This document shows, one piece after another, positions 51,373 through 60,502 of a stretch of 64,000 bases of DNA. Within the stretch, counting starts at the first letter, position 1. Each line of letters starts with the position of its first letter. The notes beneath the pieces were generated by a model. It was not told the origin of the DNA, ran no database searches, and worked only from the letters and a program-made list of their open reading frames with translations. The translations under genes and the position numbers were made by a program. The stretch spans positions 372,001-436,000 of the forward strand of contig NZ_FYDX01000001.1 of NCBI RefSeq assembly GCF_900187455.1, written 5' to 3'. This DNA comes from Pseudomonas sp. Irchel 3E13 (lineage in GTDB: Bacteria > Pseudomonadota > Gammaproteobacteria > Pseudomonadales > Pseudomonadaceae).

Positions 51373-52806
51373 ATGGAACTGCATATCGTCCTGCATGGCC
51401 GCAAAGGCCTGGCCGACCAGCTTTACCAGCAACTGCGCGCCGGTATCGACAGCGGACGGCTGGCCGCCGGCACACAACTGCCGCCCACGCGGCTGCTGGC
51501 AGAGCAATTGGGGGTGTCACGCAAGACCGTGGCCGAAGCCTACTCGCGGCTGACCTACGACAACCTGCTCAGCGGCCAGGTCGGCCGCGGCACCTTCATC
51601 ACGCCGCAACTGACCAGCGCCGCGCCCGCGCCGACCGCAACGCCGCTGGCCGGCGAGGACAGCCTGGCGCGTTGGCGCGCCCGTGGCATTCCCATGGGTC
51701 GCCCAGCGCTGGCGCAACCGTCGCGCTACGACTTCATCGGTGGGGCGTCGAGCAAGGCCCATTTCCCGTTCGACGCCTGGCGCCAGTGCAGCCTGCATGC
51801 GTTGCGCCAGTGCCAGCGCACCGACACCCGCTACAGCAACGCTCAAGGCCTGCCCGAACTGCGCGAGGCCATCGCCCGGCACATCGCTTTTGCTCGTGGC
51901 GTGCATTGCAGCGGCGCCGATGTGCTGGTGTGCAACGGCGCGCAGCAGGCCCTCGACCTGATCGCCCGGGTGCTGATCGAACCGGGCTGCACGGTGGCGA
52001 TGGAAGATCCCGGTTATCCGCCGGCGCGGCACCTGTTCGAAGCCCTCGGCGCGCGCATCCAGCATGTGCCGGTGGACGCCGAAGGCCTTTGCGTGGAGCG
52101 GATCGACGCCGGTGTCCGGCTGATCTACGTCACGCCCTCTCACCAGTTTCCGCTGGGCATGCCTTTGAGCCTCCCGCGTCGCCACGCCCTGCTGGCGCGG
52201 GCCGCCGAGCTGGGCGCGGTGATCATCGAAGACGACTACGACAGTGAATTTCGCTACGAAGGCCGGCCCACCGACGCCCTGCAAAGCCTCGATGAACACG
52301 GCCTGGTGGCCTATGTCGGCACCTTCTCCAAGACCGTGCTGCCGGAACTGCGCCTGGGCTACGCCATCCTGCCGCCGGCGCTGCTGGAACCGGTGCGCAT
52401 CGCCAAGCAGTTGAGTGACTGGCACACCTCGACCCTGAGCCAGTGGGCCCTGGCCCGCTTTATCAGCGAGGTCCATCTGCTCAAGCACATCCGTCGCTGC
52501 CACGACCTGTACGCGGCGCGCCGCGAGCGCATCCTGCAACGCTTGCAAGGCGACCTCAGCCCGTGGTTCGAAGCGGTGCCCACCACCGCGGGCTATCACC
52601 TGAGCGCGCTGGCCAAGGGCGAGCTGGACGTGGATTTTCTGATTGCCCTGGCGCGCAAGGTAGAAGTCGGGCTGTATTCCCTCGCGCCGTTCTTCACCGA
52701 GGCAACGCCGCGCCACGGCCTGCTACTGGGTTTCGGCGCCATCGAGCTGCTGGATATCGACCCGGCGCTGGACCGGGTGCGCGACACCCTGCAGCACCTC
52801 AGTTGA
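51373..52806 (+). CDS. MocR-type GntR/aminotransferase regulator
   Basis: A 477-residue regulator. The N-terminal GntR HTH (LYQQLRAGIDSGRLAAGTQL, then LAEQLGVSRKTVAEAYSRLT) is joined to an aminotransferase-like domain (NGAQQALDLIARVLIEPGCT, then IIEDDYDSEFRYEGRPTDAL). The PLP lysine is in TFSKTVLPELRLGYA. Such proteins sense PLP or an amino compound and control a neighbouring gene. The stop overlaps the convergent MFS gene by 8 nt. The ATG at 51373 aligns the HTH; no strong ribosome binding site is seen. Confidence 0.85.
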   Translation: MELHIVLHGRKGLADQLYQQLRAGIDSGRLAAGTQLPPTRLLAEQLGVSRKTVAEAYSRLTYDNLLSGQVGRGTFITPQLTSAAPAPTATPLAGEDSLARWRARGIPMGRPALAQPSRYDFIGGASSKAHFPFDAWRQCSLHALRQCQRTDTRYSNAQGLPELREAIARHIAFARGVHCSGADVLVCNGAQQALDLIARVLIEPGCTVAMEDPGYPPARHLFEALGARIQHVPVDAEGLCVERIDAGVRLIYVTPSHQFPLGMPLSLPRRHALLARAAELGAVIIEDDYDSEFRYEGRPTDALQSLDEHGLVAYVGTFSKTVLPELRLGYAILPPALLEPVRIAKQLSDWHTSTLSQWALARFISEVHLLKHIRRCHDLYAARRERILQRLQGDLSPWFEAVPTTAGYHLSALAKGELDVDFLIALARKVEVGLYSLAPFFTEATPRHGLLLGFGAIELLDIDPALDRVRDTLQHLS

Positions 52807-54013
52807 CGGCACTGGCCGGGCTCGCCGTGACCTTCATCGCCGCGGCGTAGCCATTCGGCGCGAAGCGCCCGGTGACCAACAGCATCAGCACCACGGTGAC
52901 GGTCAGCAGTGTCCACGACGCCTGGAAATCGCCGCTGATATCCCGCAGCCACCCCGTCAGGTACGGCACCAGCCCGGTGATGATGAAACCGATGCCCTGG
53001 ACGAACGCCGCCAGCCCGCCGGCCTGGCGTGGGTCTTTGCAGTGTTCGAGGGTGAGCGTCAGGCTCAGGCTGAAGCAGGCGCCGAGACCAAAACCGATCA
53101 GGCCGACCCACAAACCGGGTGACAACGCGGGGTCCAGCAACAGGCCGGCAAATCCGATTAACTGCGCGAGCAGCGCCAGCCACAGGCCGGGGCGGCGGTC
53201 CGCCAACCGGCGCAACAGCAGCGGCAGACCGAGGGCGCCGAGCACCTGGAAGATCGTCATCAGACCCACCAGTTCTCCACCGCCGCGTGCGCTGCCGCCG
53301 ACCTGCTGATAGTAGGCCGGCAGCCAGGCCACCATGCTGGTGTAGCCGCCATTGATCAGGCCGAAGTAAATCGCCAGCAGCCACGCCCGACGGTTGCCGA
53401 AGAAGTGTCCGCCGCCATTCCCGCCGCGGCCGGCGGCGGCTTCCAGTTTCGGCCCGATCAGCCCGAGCAGGAGCAGCGCCAGCAACACCGGCAACAGCCA
53501 CACCCCCAGCCCCGCCTGCCAGTGTCCGAAATGCTCGGCAACCCGCGGCCCGAGCACCGCGGCCAGCCCGCCACCGCTCATCAGCGCCGCCGAATACACA
53601 CCCATCGCCAGCGCCAGCCGCTGCCAGAACCAGCGATTGACCAACCCCGGCATCAGCGCCTGGACGAAGGCCACGCCAAGCCCGGCCAGCACCGCACTGG
53701 CGATCAGCGCCGTGCCGCTGCCCAGCAACAGGCGCCAGAAACAGGCCAGGCCAATGGCGCCCAGGCCCAGCAACAAACCGCCCTGCTCGCTCAGCCAACG
53801 GCGCAACCACGGCTGCAACAACGGCACCAGGCCCATGCACAACACCGGCAATGCCGTCAGCAACGCGGCCTGCTGGTAGCCGATGCCGGTGCCGCTGCGG
53901 ATGTCTTCCAGCAGCGGACCGATGCTGGTGAGGATCGGCCGCAGGTTGACCGTCACCGCGATCACCAGCAGCAACAGTGCGGCGCTACGCCAGCGCGACG
54001 AGGCCTCGGTCAT
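52799..54013 (-). CDS. MFS transporter (CynX/NimT-like)
   Basis: A 404-residue major facilitator with about twelve hydrophobic helices. The start LLLLVIAVTVNLRPILTSIG with P-L-L-E-D-I is typical of CynX/NimT-type carriers (cyanate, 2-nitroimidazole). The ATG at 54013 overlaps the deaminase stop by 4 nt (ATGA), so the two are coupled. Through this coupling a nucleobase or related amine is a fair guess as substrate. Confidence 0.85.
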   Translation of the reverse strand: MTEASSRWRSAALLLLVIAVTVNLRPILTSIGPLLEDIRSGTGIGYQQAALLTALPVLCMGLVPLLQPWLRRWLSEQGGLLLGLGAIGLACFWRLLLGSGTALIASAVLAGLGVAFVQALMPGLVNRWFWQRLALAMGVYSAALMSGGGLAAVLGPRVAEHFGHWQAGLGVWLLPVLLALLLLGLIGPKLEAAAGRGGNGGGHFFGNRRAWLLAIYFGLINGGYTSMVAWLPAYYQQVGGSARGGGELVGLMTIFQVLGALGLPLLLRRLADRRPGLWLALLAQLIGFAGLLLDPALSPGLWVGLIGFGLGACFSLSLTLTLEHCKDPRQAGGLAAFVQGIGFIITGLVPYLTGWLRDISGDFQASWTLLTVTVVLMLLVTGRFAPNGYAAAMKVTASPASAVN

Positions 54014-54465
54014 GCCGGGCGCACCTGCTGCCAGAGGCCGTACAACCCGTCCTCGCCCTCCGGTTTCAGCGGCCGCAGCGGCAGCGACTGCTGTTGCGGC
54101 GGGCGGGCCATCTGCGCGTAGACCGCGGCGGTGGACAGGCCGTAGGGCTCGCCCTCCTCGTTGCTGTAGGCGAACCAGGCCCGCTCGATCCCGCACAAAT
54201 GCATGGCGGCCAGGCACATCGGGCACGGATGGCCCGTGGCGTAGACCTCGCACCCGTCCAGACGCGGCCCCAACTGCCGGCTGGCCAGGCGGATCGCCTG
54301 TATTTCGGCATGGGCGGTTGGGTCCTGGGTGCAATGGATTTCGTTGACAGCGCGGGCAATCACCTGCCCGTCACGCACCAGCAGCGCGGCGAATGGCCGG
54401 CCACCGGCCTGGATATTTTCCCGGGCCAGGGCCAGGGCTTCACGCATGAACGCGTCGTTACTCAT
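54010..54465 (-). CDS. Guanine/cytidine-type deaminase
   Basis: A 151-residue zinc-dependent deaminase of the cytidine/guanine deaminase family. The zinc motif is HAE (H52, E54) in TAHAEIQAI and PCPMC (C81, C84). The short length and the absence of a tRNA-binding region point to a small-molecule deaminase rather than TadA. GAGGA precedes the ATG at 54465. It is translated together with the MFS gene and lies behind the ankyrin gene. Confidence 0.85.
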   Translation of the reverse strand: MSNDAFMREALALARENIQAGGRPFAALLVRDGQVIARAVNEIHCTQDPTAHAEIQAIRLASRQLGPRLDGCEVYATGHPCPMCLAAMHLCGIERAWFAYSNEEGEPYGLSTAAVYAQMARPPQQQSLPLRPLKPEGEDGLYGLWQQVRPA

Positions 54466-54484
54466 CGGGGATTCCTCGGTGATT

Positions 54485-55150
54485 TCAGTGGGCGCCGGCA
54501 GCCAGCAACCGCTCGACAATCGCCTGCTGGCCGCGCTCGCGGGCGTGTTGCAGCGGCGTGACGCCATTGCGGTCGGCCAGGTTCACCTTCGCGCCGGCGT
54601 CGATCAGCAGCGTGACGATGGCCTGATGATCCGGCCCGCCGTCGCTGAGCAGGATGGCTTCGAGCAGGCCGGTCCAGCCGAGGTTGTTGATGTGGTCGGG
54701 GTTGACGCCGGCCTTGAGCAAGCGTGCCACCACCGCCACATGACCACGCTCGCAGGCGGGAATCAGCGCGGTGCCGCCGTAGCGGTTGGTGCTCTTCAGG
54801 TCGGCGCCGTGGGCCAGGGTCAGTTCGAGAATCTCCAGGTGACCCTCGGCCCCGGCCAGCAGGTAGGGGCTGTCGTGGATGGCATTTTTGGCGTTGACGT
54901 CGGCACCGGCCTCGATCAACTGGCGAGCGGCATCGAGGTCGTTGCGCGCGGTGGCCAGCAGCAGCGCGGTGTTGCCGCGAGCATCACGCTGGTCCACGGC
55001 GGCGCCGGAGCGCAGCAGCGTCTGCAGTTGCTGACGGTCACCGCTGACGACCGCTTGCGGCAGATCAGCGCAAGCGACGCTACTGGCGGCCAGCCCGAGG
55101 CCGGCGAGCACGCCGCGCCAGGCCTGTTTGCAGGTTCGGTTCGGGCGCAT
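54485..55150 (-). CDS. Exported ankyrin-repeat protein
   Basis: A 221-residue protein with a signal peptide (LAGLGLAASSVACA) followed by five to six ankyrin repeats of about 33 residues (RGNTALLLATARNDLDAARQ, GGTALIPACERGHVAVVARL). Such proteins often sit next to catalase or enzymes and bind a periplasmic partner. It is the first gene of the operon ankyrin-deaminase-MFS and is divergent from LysR. AGAGGGA precedes the ATG. The partner is unknown. Confidence 0.85.
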   Translation of the reverse strand: MRPNRTCKQAWRGVLAGLGLAASSVACADLPQAVVSGDRQQLQTLLRSGAAVDQRDARGNTALLLATARNDLDAARQLIEAGADVNAKNAIHDSPYLLAGAEGHLEILELTLAHGADLKSTNRYGGTALIPACERGHVAVVARLLKAGVNPDHINNLGWTGLLEAILLSDGGPDHQAIVTLLIDAGAKVNLADRNGVTPLQHARERGQQAIVERLLAAGAH

Positions 55151-55199
55151 GGCATTCCCTCTGTCGAATGAGCCGCGATTATCCCGAGCGAGCGGTGTA

Positions 55200-55223
55200 G
55201 CATGAAATTAATTGATTTCATGC
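55200..55223. promoter_or_regulatory. Candidate LysR operator
   Basis: GCATGAAAT (55200-55208) and ATTTCATGC (55215-55223) are perfect inverted repeats around TAATTG, in the 91-bp divergent region between the ankyrin gene and the LysR gene. The T-N11-A-like AT core suits LysR-type binding. Confidence 0.6.
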
Positions 55224-55241
55224 ATACCAGTGGACTTGTGA

Positions 55242-56093
55242 ATGCTTGACCCCCTCCTGCTCCGCGCCTTCGTCACCGTGGTCGAAACCGGCAACTTCAC
55301 CCGCGCCGGTGACCGCCTGCACCTGACCCAATCCACCGTCAGCCAACAGATCATCCGCCTTGAGCAGAGCCTCGGCAGCCGCCTGCTCGACCGCAGTCAG
55401 CGCCAGGTCTGGCCCACCGAGGCGGGCGAGCGACTGCTGGGCTATGCGCGGCGCATCCTGCGCCTGGAAGAAGAAGCACGCCTGGCGCTCAACCCCACCC
55501 AGACCCAGACCGCCCTGCGCCTGGGCGCGCCGGAAGACCTTGCCGGCGAGTTGCTGACCGAAGCCCTGCGCGGCTTTATCGGCGAACGCCCGCACCTGCG
55601 CCTCGAAGTCGAGAGCGGCCTGAGCAATCCCCTGCTGCACCTTTACCGCAACGGCGAGCTGGACGTGCTGCTGGTCAAGCAATGGGGCGCCGACCGCGAC
55701 TGCCACGCGCGCTGGCCGGAACCGTTGTCCTGGGTTTGCAGCGCCCGCGGCATGGTCGCCCACGACCCGCTGCCGCTGGTGGTGTTCCCGGTGGGCGCGC
55801 TGTACCGCCAGGAAATGATCCACGCCCTGGAAAGCGCCGGCCGCCCCTGGCGAATCAGCTACTCCAGCACCAGCCTGGCCAGCCTCGGCGCCGCGGTCAG
55901 CGCGGGTTTGGGCGTCAGCCTGATTCCCAGCCGCTGCGTGCTGCCGGATCACCGGGAACTCAGCGAAGACGAAGGTTTTCCGCCGGTGGACGGGCTGGAA
56001 CTGGCCCTGTATGCCAGGGCCGGGCTGGATGGGGATGGGCTGGCGTTGCGGGATTTGTTGATGGGCCTGGGTGAAGCGCGGGGCCGAGGGTGA
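55242..56093 (+). CDS. LysR-family transcriptional regulator
   Basis: A 283-residue regulator. The N-terminal HTH is LLRAFVTVVETGNFTRAGDR, then LHLTQSTVSQQIIRLEQSLG; the C-terminal periplasmic-binding-like effector domain begins near residue 88. It would control the divergent ankyrin-deaminase-MFS operon through the palindrome at 55200-55223. The inducer is unknown. Confidence 0.88.
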   Translation: MLDPLLLRAFVTVVETGNFTRAGDRLHLTQSTVSQQIIRLEQSLGSRLLDRSQRQVWPTEAGERLLGYARRILRLEEEARLALNPTQTQTALRLGAPEDLAGELLTEALRGFIGERPHLRLEVESGLSNPLLHLYRNGELDVLLVKQWGADRDCHARWPEPLSWVCSARGMVAHDPLPLVVFPVGALYRQEMIHALESAGRPWRISYSSTSLASLGAAVSAGLGVSLIPSRCVLPDHRELSEDEGFPPVDGLELALYARAGLDGDGLALRDLLMGLGEARGRG

Positions 56094-56218
56094 CGCGTAT
56101 CGCGGCAACCCGATTGGCCTCCCCACAAATCCCGAAATTGGCTATCTGAAACCCGCCCCTCGCCCATTAAGGTGTGCTCCATCCCGCGCTGTCGCGGAAC
56201 CACAACGGAGCTACCAGC

Positions 56219-56656
56219 ATGACCACCCGCATCGAATGGGCCAAACACGCACCCGAAGCCTACAAAGCCATGATCGGCCTGGAGCAGGCCCTGGCCAAAT
56301 CCGGGCTGGAGAACTCGCTGCTGGAGTTGATCCGCCTGCGCGCCTCGCAGATCAATGGCTGCGCCTACTGCGTGAACATGCACGCCAATGACGCGCGCAA
56401 GGCCGGCGAAACCGAAGCCCGCCTGCAGACCCTGAGTGTCTGGGCCGACACCGCCTACTTCACGCCTCGCGAGCAAGCCGCGCTGGCCTGGACCGAGAGC
56501 CTGACCCGGCTGCCGGAAAAACATGCGCCGCAACACCAGTACACGGCGCTGCTGGAGCATTTCAGTGAAACCGAAGTGGTCAACCTGACCCTGGCCATCG
56601 CCACCATCAATGCCTGGAACCGCTTCGGCGTGGGCTTTGCGATGGTTCCGGCCTAA
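56219..56656 (+). CDS. AhpD-like carboxymuconolactone decarboxylase-family protein
   Basis: A 145-residue CMD protein with the motif INGCAYCVNMHANDARKAGE (CxxC and the downstream His), typical of alkylhydroperoxidase AhpD-like enzymes. ACGGAG is 8 nt before the ATG at 56219. It is a single gene, convergent with and overlapping by 4 nt the AraC gene. It is a different subfamily from the protein at 3468 (longer, with WTESLTRLPE). Confidence 0.85.
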   Translation: MTTRIEWAKHAPEAYKAMIGLEQALAKSGLENSLLELIRLRASQINGCAYCVNMHANDARKAGETEARLQTLSVWADTAYFTPREQAALAWTESLTRLPEKHAPQHQYTALLEHFSETEVVNLTLAIATINAWNRFGVGFAMVPA

Positions 56657-57663
56657 GCCGGCCGCAGGCGCTGGCGATAGCTGCCAGGGCTCTCCCCCGT
56701 CCATTTCTTGAACGCCCGGTGAAACGCGCTGGGCTCCTGGAAGCCGGTCTGCTCGGCGATCTCGGCGACGCTGAGGTCGCTGTCGCGCAGGCATTCGAAG
56801 GCCATGGCCTGGCGCACTTCGTCCTTGATCTGCTGGAACGAACAGCCTTCGCGCTCCAGTTGCCGGCGGAAGCTGCTGGGGCTCAGCCCCACTTGCCCGG
56901 CCAGGCCCAGCAGGGTCGGCCATTCGCCGTACTGGCGCAGGCGCAGATACCGATAGACCCGCGCCGCCAGGCCGTTCTGGTTGCGGTAACGCACCACCAG
57001 CCCTTGCGGCGCACTGCGCAGGAAGGTCTTCAGCGCACCAAGGTCCTGCACCACCGGCAATTTCAGGTAGTCGGCGGAGAACTCCACTTCGGTGCGGCCG
57101 GTGCCGATCTGCAGGTTCGGCCCCCACAGCAGCGCATCGTCGTCCAGTGCCACCCGCGCATCGCTCAGTTCAGTGCGATCAATGGCGATACGCCGTCCGC
57201 CCAGCCAGCACAACAGGCTAATCACCAGCACCAGCAACGTTTCCTCGGCGTACACGCGGCGCTGGGGGTCGTCGATGCGCGAGTGCAGGCTGATTACCGC
57301 GCGCTGCCCGCGCAGGGTCAGGGTGCCGCGCATATCCCGCAGGAACAGGCCGAAGTTGCCCAGGCACTGGCGCAGCGCTTTCTCCAGGTTCGGCTCCTGG
57401 ATCAAGCCGCGGCAGATCAGCGCGAAGCTGCCCAGCGGCATGCCGTGGCTGTCGAGGTTGAAAAATTCGTCGTCCAGCGCTTCGATAAGGATCAGCCACA
57501 GCCGGGCGAAGGCCGAGGCCGGCACGCGGGCGTTGAGTTCGTGGATCAGCACCGGATCGATGCCGGACTGCTGCAACAGCGCCGCGGCCCGCGCGGGCTG
57601 GTCGCGCAGGCTGTAGAGCATGATGTGGACGAAGTACATCGCGACCGAATCGTTTTCCCGCAT
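56653..57663 (-). CDS. AraC-family regulator with N-terminal arabinose-binding-like domain
   Basis: A 336-residue regulator of the OruR/ArgR-like type. Residues about 20-200 form the long N-domain found in Pseudomonas regulators of this group; residues about 240-330 carry the HTH pair (LAGQVGLSPSSFRRQLEREG, then AEIAEQTGFQEPSAFHRAFK). The ATG at 57663 is preferred, with a second possible ATG at 57639. It is divergent from the thiolase gene (176-bp gap), so control of that operon is possible; the TetR gene behind it is another candidate. Confidence 0.82.
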   Translation of the reverse strand: MRENDSVAMYFVHIMLYSLRDQPARAAALLQQSGIDPVLIHELNARVPASAFARLWLILIEALDDEFFNLDSHGMPLGSFALICRGLIQEPNLEKALRQCLGNFGLFLRDMRGTLTLRGQRAVISLHSRIDDPQRRVYAEETLLVLVISLLCWLGGRRIAIDRTELSDARVALDDDALLWGPNLQIGTGRTEVEFSADYLKLPVVQDLGALKTFLRSAPQGLVVRYRNQNGLAARVYRYLRLRQYGEWPTLLGLAGQVGLSPSSFRRQLEREGCSFQQIKDEVRQAMAFECLRDSDLSVAEIAEQTGFQEPSAFHRAFKKWTGESPGSYRQRLRPA

Positions 57664-57839
57664 GACAGCTTCCGCATTGACCTCGACGGCATGGCAAAAA
57701 GTAACAGCCCGGCTGGGCACTTAAGGCATAGGCCCGAACGCCCCCAGTGCCTAGACTCGACACACCCCGGGCGTGGCCGGGCGTCATTCTCTCAGAGCCA
57801 CGTGGCTCCACGCCACGTCTTCGCCCATTGGAGTCGATC

Positions 57840-59024
57840 ATGAACAACAACGATATCTACGTAGTCAGCGCCGTGCGCTCGGCCATTGGCACCTTCGGCG
57901 GTTCGCTCAAGGACCTGCCACTGGCGGACCTGGCCACCCAGGTCACCCGAGCCGCCATCGAACGCTCCGGCGTCGCCCCCGAGCAAATCGGCCACGTCGT
58001 GATGGGCAACGTGATCCCCACCGAGGCCCGCGATGCCTACCTGGGCCGGGTCGCCGCGATGAACGCCGGCATCCCCAAGGAAACCCCCGCTTTCAACGTC
58101 AACCGCCTGTGCGGTTCCGGCCTGCAGGCCATTGTATCGGCCGCGCAGACCCTGCTGCTGGGCGAAGCCGAAGCGGTGATCGCCGCCGGCGCCGAATCCA
58201 TGAGCCGCGGCCCGTACCTGCTGACCCAGGCCCGCTGGGGCGCGCGCATGGGCGACATGAAGAGCATCGACTACATGCTCGGCATCCTGCACGACCCGTT
58301 CGAAGGCTTCCACATGGGCATCACCGCGGAGAACGTTGCCGAGAAGAACGGCATCACCCGCGCCATGCAGGATGAAGTCGCGATCACCAGCCAGCAACGC
58401 GCCGCCCGCGCCATTGCCGAAGGCCGCTTCGACAGCCAGATCGTGCCGATCGAAATCCCCGGCCGCAAAGGCCCGGTGCAGTTCAAGGTGGACGAGCACG
58501 TGCGCGGCGACGTCAGCAGCGAACAACTGGCCGCGATGAAAACCGCGTTCAAGAAAGACGGCACCGTCACCGCCGGCAACGCCAGCGGCCTGAACGATGG
58601 CGCCGGCGCGCTGGTGCTGGCCACCGGTGAGATGGTCAAGCGCCAGGGCCTGAAGCCGCTGGCCCGCCTGGTCGCTTACGCCCACGCCGGTGTCGAGCCG
58701 GAACTGATGGGCCTGGGCCCGGTGCCGGCGACCCGCAAGGTCCTGGAAAAAGCCGGCCTGAAGGTGTCCGACCTGGACGTCATCGAATCCAACGAAGCCT
58801 TTGCCGCCCAGGCCTGCGCGGTGTCCCAGCAACTGGGCTTCGACCCGGAAAAGGTCAACCCCAACGGTTCGGGCATTTCCCTCGGCCACCCGGTGGGCGC
58901 TACCGGCGTGATCATCGCCACCAAGGCGATCCATGAATTGCAACGCATCAAAGGCCGCTACGCGCTGGCGACCATGTGCATCGGCGGCGGCCAAGGCATC
59001 GCCGTGCTGTTCGAACGGGCTTGA
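57840..59024 (+). CDS. Acetyl-CoA acetyltransferase (thiolase)
   Basis: A 394-residue thiolase. The acylated Cys is C91 in VNRLCGSGLQAI, and the second active site has H350 (LGHPVGATGV) and C380 (MCIGGGQGIAV). The length fits degradative or biosynthetic thiolase II. TTGGAG is 6 nt before the ATG at 57840. The following gene is a 3-hydroxyacyl-CoA dehydrogenase, so the pair handles acetoacetyl-CoA or a 3-ketoacyl-CoA in degradation of a short acid. Confidence 0.9.
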   Translation: MNNNDIYVVSAVRSAIGTFGGSLKDLPLADLATQVTRAAIERSGVAPEQIGHVVMGNVIPTEARDAYLGRVAAMNAGIPKETPAFNVNRLCGSGLQAIVSAAQTLLLGEAEAVIAAGAESMSRGPYLLTQARWGARMGDMKSIDYMLGILHDPFEGFHMGITAENVAEKNGITRAMQDEVAITSQQRAARAIAEGRFDSQIVPIEIPGRKGPVQFKVDEHVRGDVSSEQLAAMKTAFKKDGTVTAGNASGLNDGAGALVLATGEMVKRQGLKPLARLVAYAHAGVEPELMGLGPVPATRKVLEKAGLKVSDLDVIESNEAFAAQACAVSQQLGFDPEKVNPNGSGISLGHPVGATGVIIATKAIHELQRIKGRYALATMCIGGGQGIAVLFERA

Positions 59025-59032
59025 AGGAAACC

Positions 59033-59890
59033 ATGAAGATGACGCTTGAAAACATCGCCGTGATTGGCGCCGGGACCATGGGCAACGGCATCGCGCAGGT
59101 CTGCGCCGTGGCCGGTTACCAGGTCACCCTGATCGATGTCTCCGACGCCGCGCTGGAGCGTGGCGTGGCGACCCTGCGCAAGAACCTGGATCGCCAGGTC
59201 AGCAAGCAGACCCTGGAAGCGGCCCAGGCCGAAGCCGCGGTCACCCGCATCCGCACCAGCACCGACTACGCCGCGCTCAACGACGCGCAGTTGGTGATCG
59301 AAGCGGCGACCGAAAACCTCGAGCTGAAAAAACGCATCCTCCAGCAGGTCGCGGCCAACGTCAGTGAACAGTGCGTGATCGCCACCAACACCTCGTCGCT
59401 GTCGGTGACCCAACTGGGCGCGGCCATCAGCGCGCCGCAGCGGTTTATCGGCGTGCACTTCTTCAACCCGGTGCCGATGATGGCGCTGGTCGAGGTGATC
59501 CGCGGCCTGCAAACCAGCGACGCAACCTACGCCACGGCCATGGAACTGACCGGCAAGGTCGGCAAGACCGCGATCACCGCCGGCAACCGTCCGGGCTTCG
59601 TGGTCAACCGCATCCTGGTGCCGATGATCAACGAAGCGATCTTCGTCCTGCAGGAAGGCCTGGCAAGTGCCGTCGATATCGACACCGGCATGCGCCTGGG
59701 CTGCAACCAGCCGATCGGCCCGCTGGCGCTGGCCGACCTGATCGGCCTGGACACTCTGCTGGCGATCATGGAGGCCTTCCACGAAGGCTTCAATGACAGC
59801 AAATACCGCCCCGCCCCGCTGCTCAAGGAGATGGTCGCGGCCGGCTACCTGGGCCGCAAGAGCGGTCGCGGTTTCCACACGTACGAGTAA
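59033..59890 (+). CDS. 3-hydroxyacyl-CoA dehydrogenase (3-hydroxybutyryl-CoA type)
   Basis: A 285-residue NAD-dependent dehydrogenase with the Rossmann motif IGAGTMGNGIAQ near the N-terminus and the catalytic His in GVHFFNPVPMMALVEVIRG; NRPGFVVNRILVPMINEA is the helical-domain signature. AAGGAAA precedes the ATG at 59033; the next ATG at 59039 is also possible. It starts 8 nt after the thiolase stop and precedes the TetR gene by 6 nt, so the three form one unit. Confidence 0.9.
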   Translation: MKMTLENIAVIGAGTMGNGIAQVCAVAGYQVTLIDVSDAALERGVATLRKNLDRQVSKQTLEAAQAEAAVTRIRTSTDYAALNDAQLVIEAATENLELKKRILQQVAANVSEQCVIATNTSSLSVTQLGAAISAPQRFIGVHFFNPVPMMALVEVIRGLQTSDATYATAMELTGKVGKTAITAGNRPGFVVNRILVPMINEAIFVLQEGLASAVDIDTGMRLGCNQPIGPLALADLIGLDTLLAIMEAFHEGFNDSKYRPAPLLKEMVAAGYLGRKSGRGFHTYE

Positions 59891-59896
59891 GCCACC

Positions 59897-60499
59897 ATGC
59901 CCAAGACCTGTGCCGAACGCTGCGCCGATTACGAAGACCGTCGCGACAAGGCTCTCGAACTGTTCGCCGCCAAGGGGTTCGGCCAGGTCAGCATGCGCGA
60001 GCTGGCTGCCCATGTGGGCCTCACCGCCGGCTCGCTCTACCACCATTTCCCGAGCAAGCAGCACCTGTTGTTCGACCTGATCGAAGAACTGTTCGAAGAG
60101 CTGCTTGCCACCCTGCATCCGGTCGGCCGGGGCAAGCCCATCAACGTGCGCCTGTCCGCGGTGATCCGGGCGCACTGGGCGCTGCACGCGGAACGGCCGC
60201 TGCATTTCCGCCTCGCCGAACGCGACCTCTGTTGCCTGAGCGATGAGCAACAGGCGCACATCGCGCAGATGCGCCGGCAGTACGAGAGCCACCTGCTGCG
60301 CGCGATCGCCCCTTCCACCAGCCTCACCGGCCCGGCGTTGGAGGCCGCCGCGCATGTCGTCGCCTCCATGCTCAACAGCCTGCCGGGCTGGCTGCAAAGC
60401 TCACCCCTGCCCCAGGCCCAGCGGCTGGCGCTGATGGAGAACATGCTGCTCGGCGCGATCGCACGCACCCTGCCGGAGTGCATCAGTTCTGCGGCCTGA
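59897..60499 (+). CDS. TetR-family transcriptional regulator
   Basis: A 200-residue regulator. The HTH is ALELFAAKGFGQVSMRELAA, then HVGLTAGSLYHHFPSKQHLL; the rest is the helical ligand and dimer domain. Located directly behind the thiolase-dehydrogenase pair, it probably represses its own operon with an acyl-CoA as ligand. The start codon lacks a good ribosome binding site, as expected if translation is coupled. Confidence 0.88.
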   Translation: MPKTCAERCADYEDRRDKALELFAAKGFGQVSMRELAAHVGLTAGSLYHHFPSKQHLLFDLIEELFEELLATLHPVGRGKPINVRLSAVIRAHWALHAERPLHFRLAERDLCCLSDEQQAHIAQMRRQYESHLLRAIAPSTSLTGPALEAAAHVVASMLNSLPGWLQSSPLPQAQRLALMENMLLGAIARTLPECISSAA

Positions 60500-60502
60500 G
60501 GG

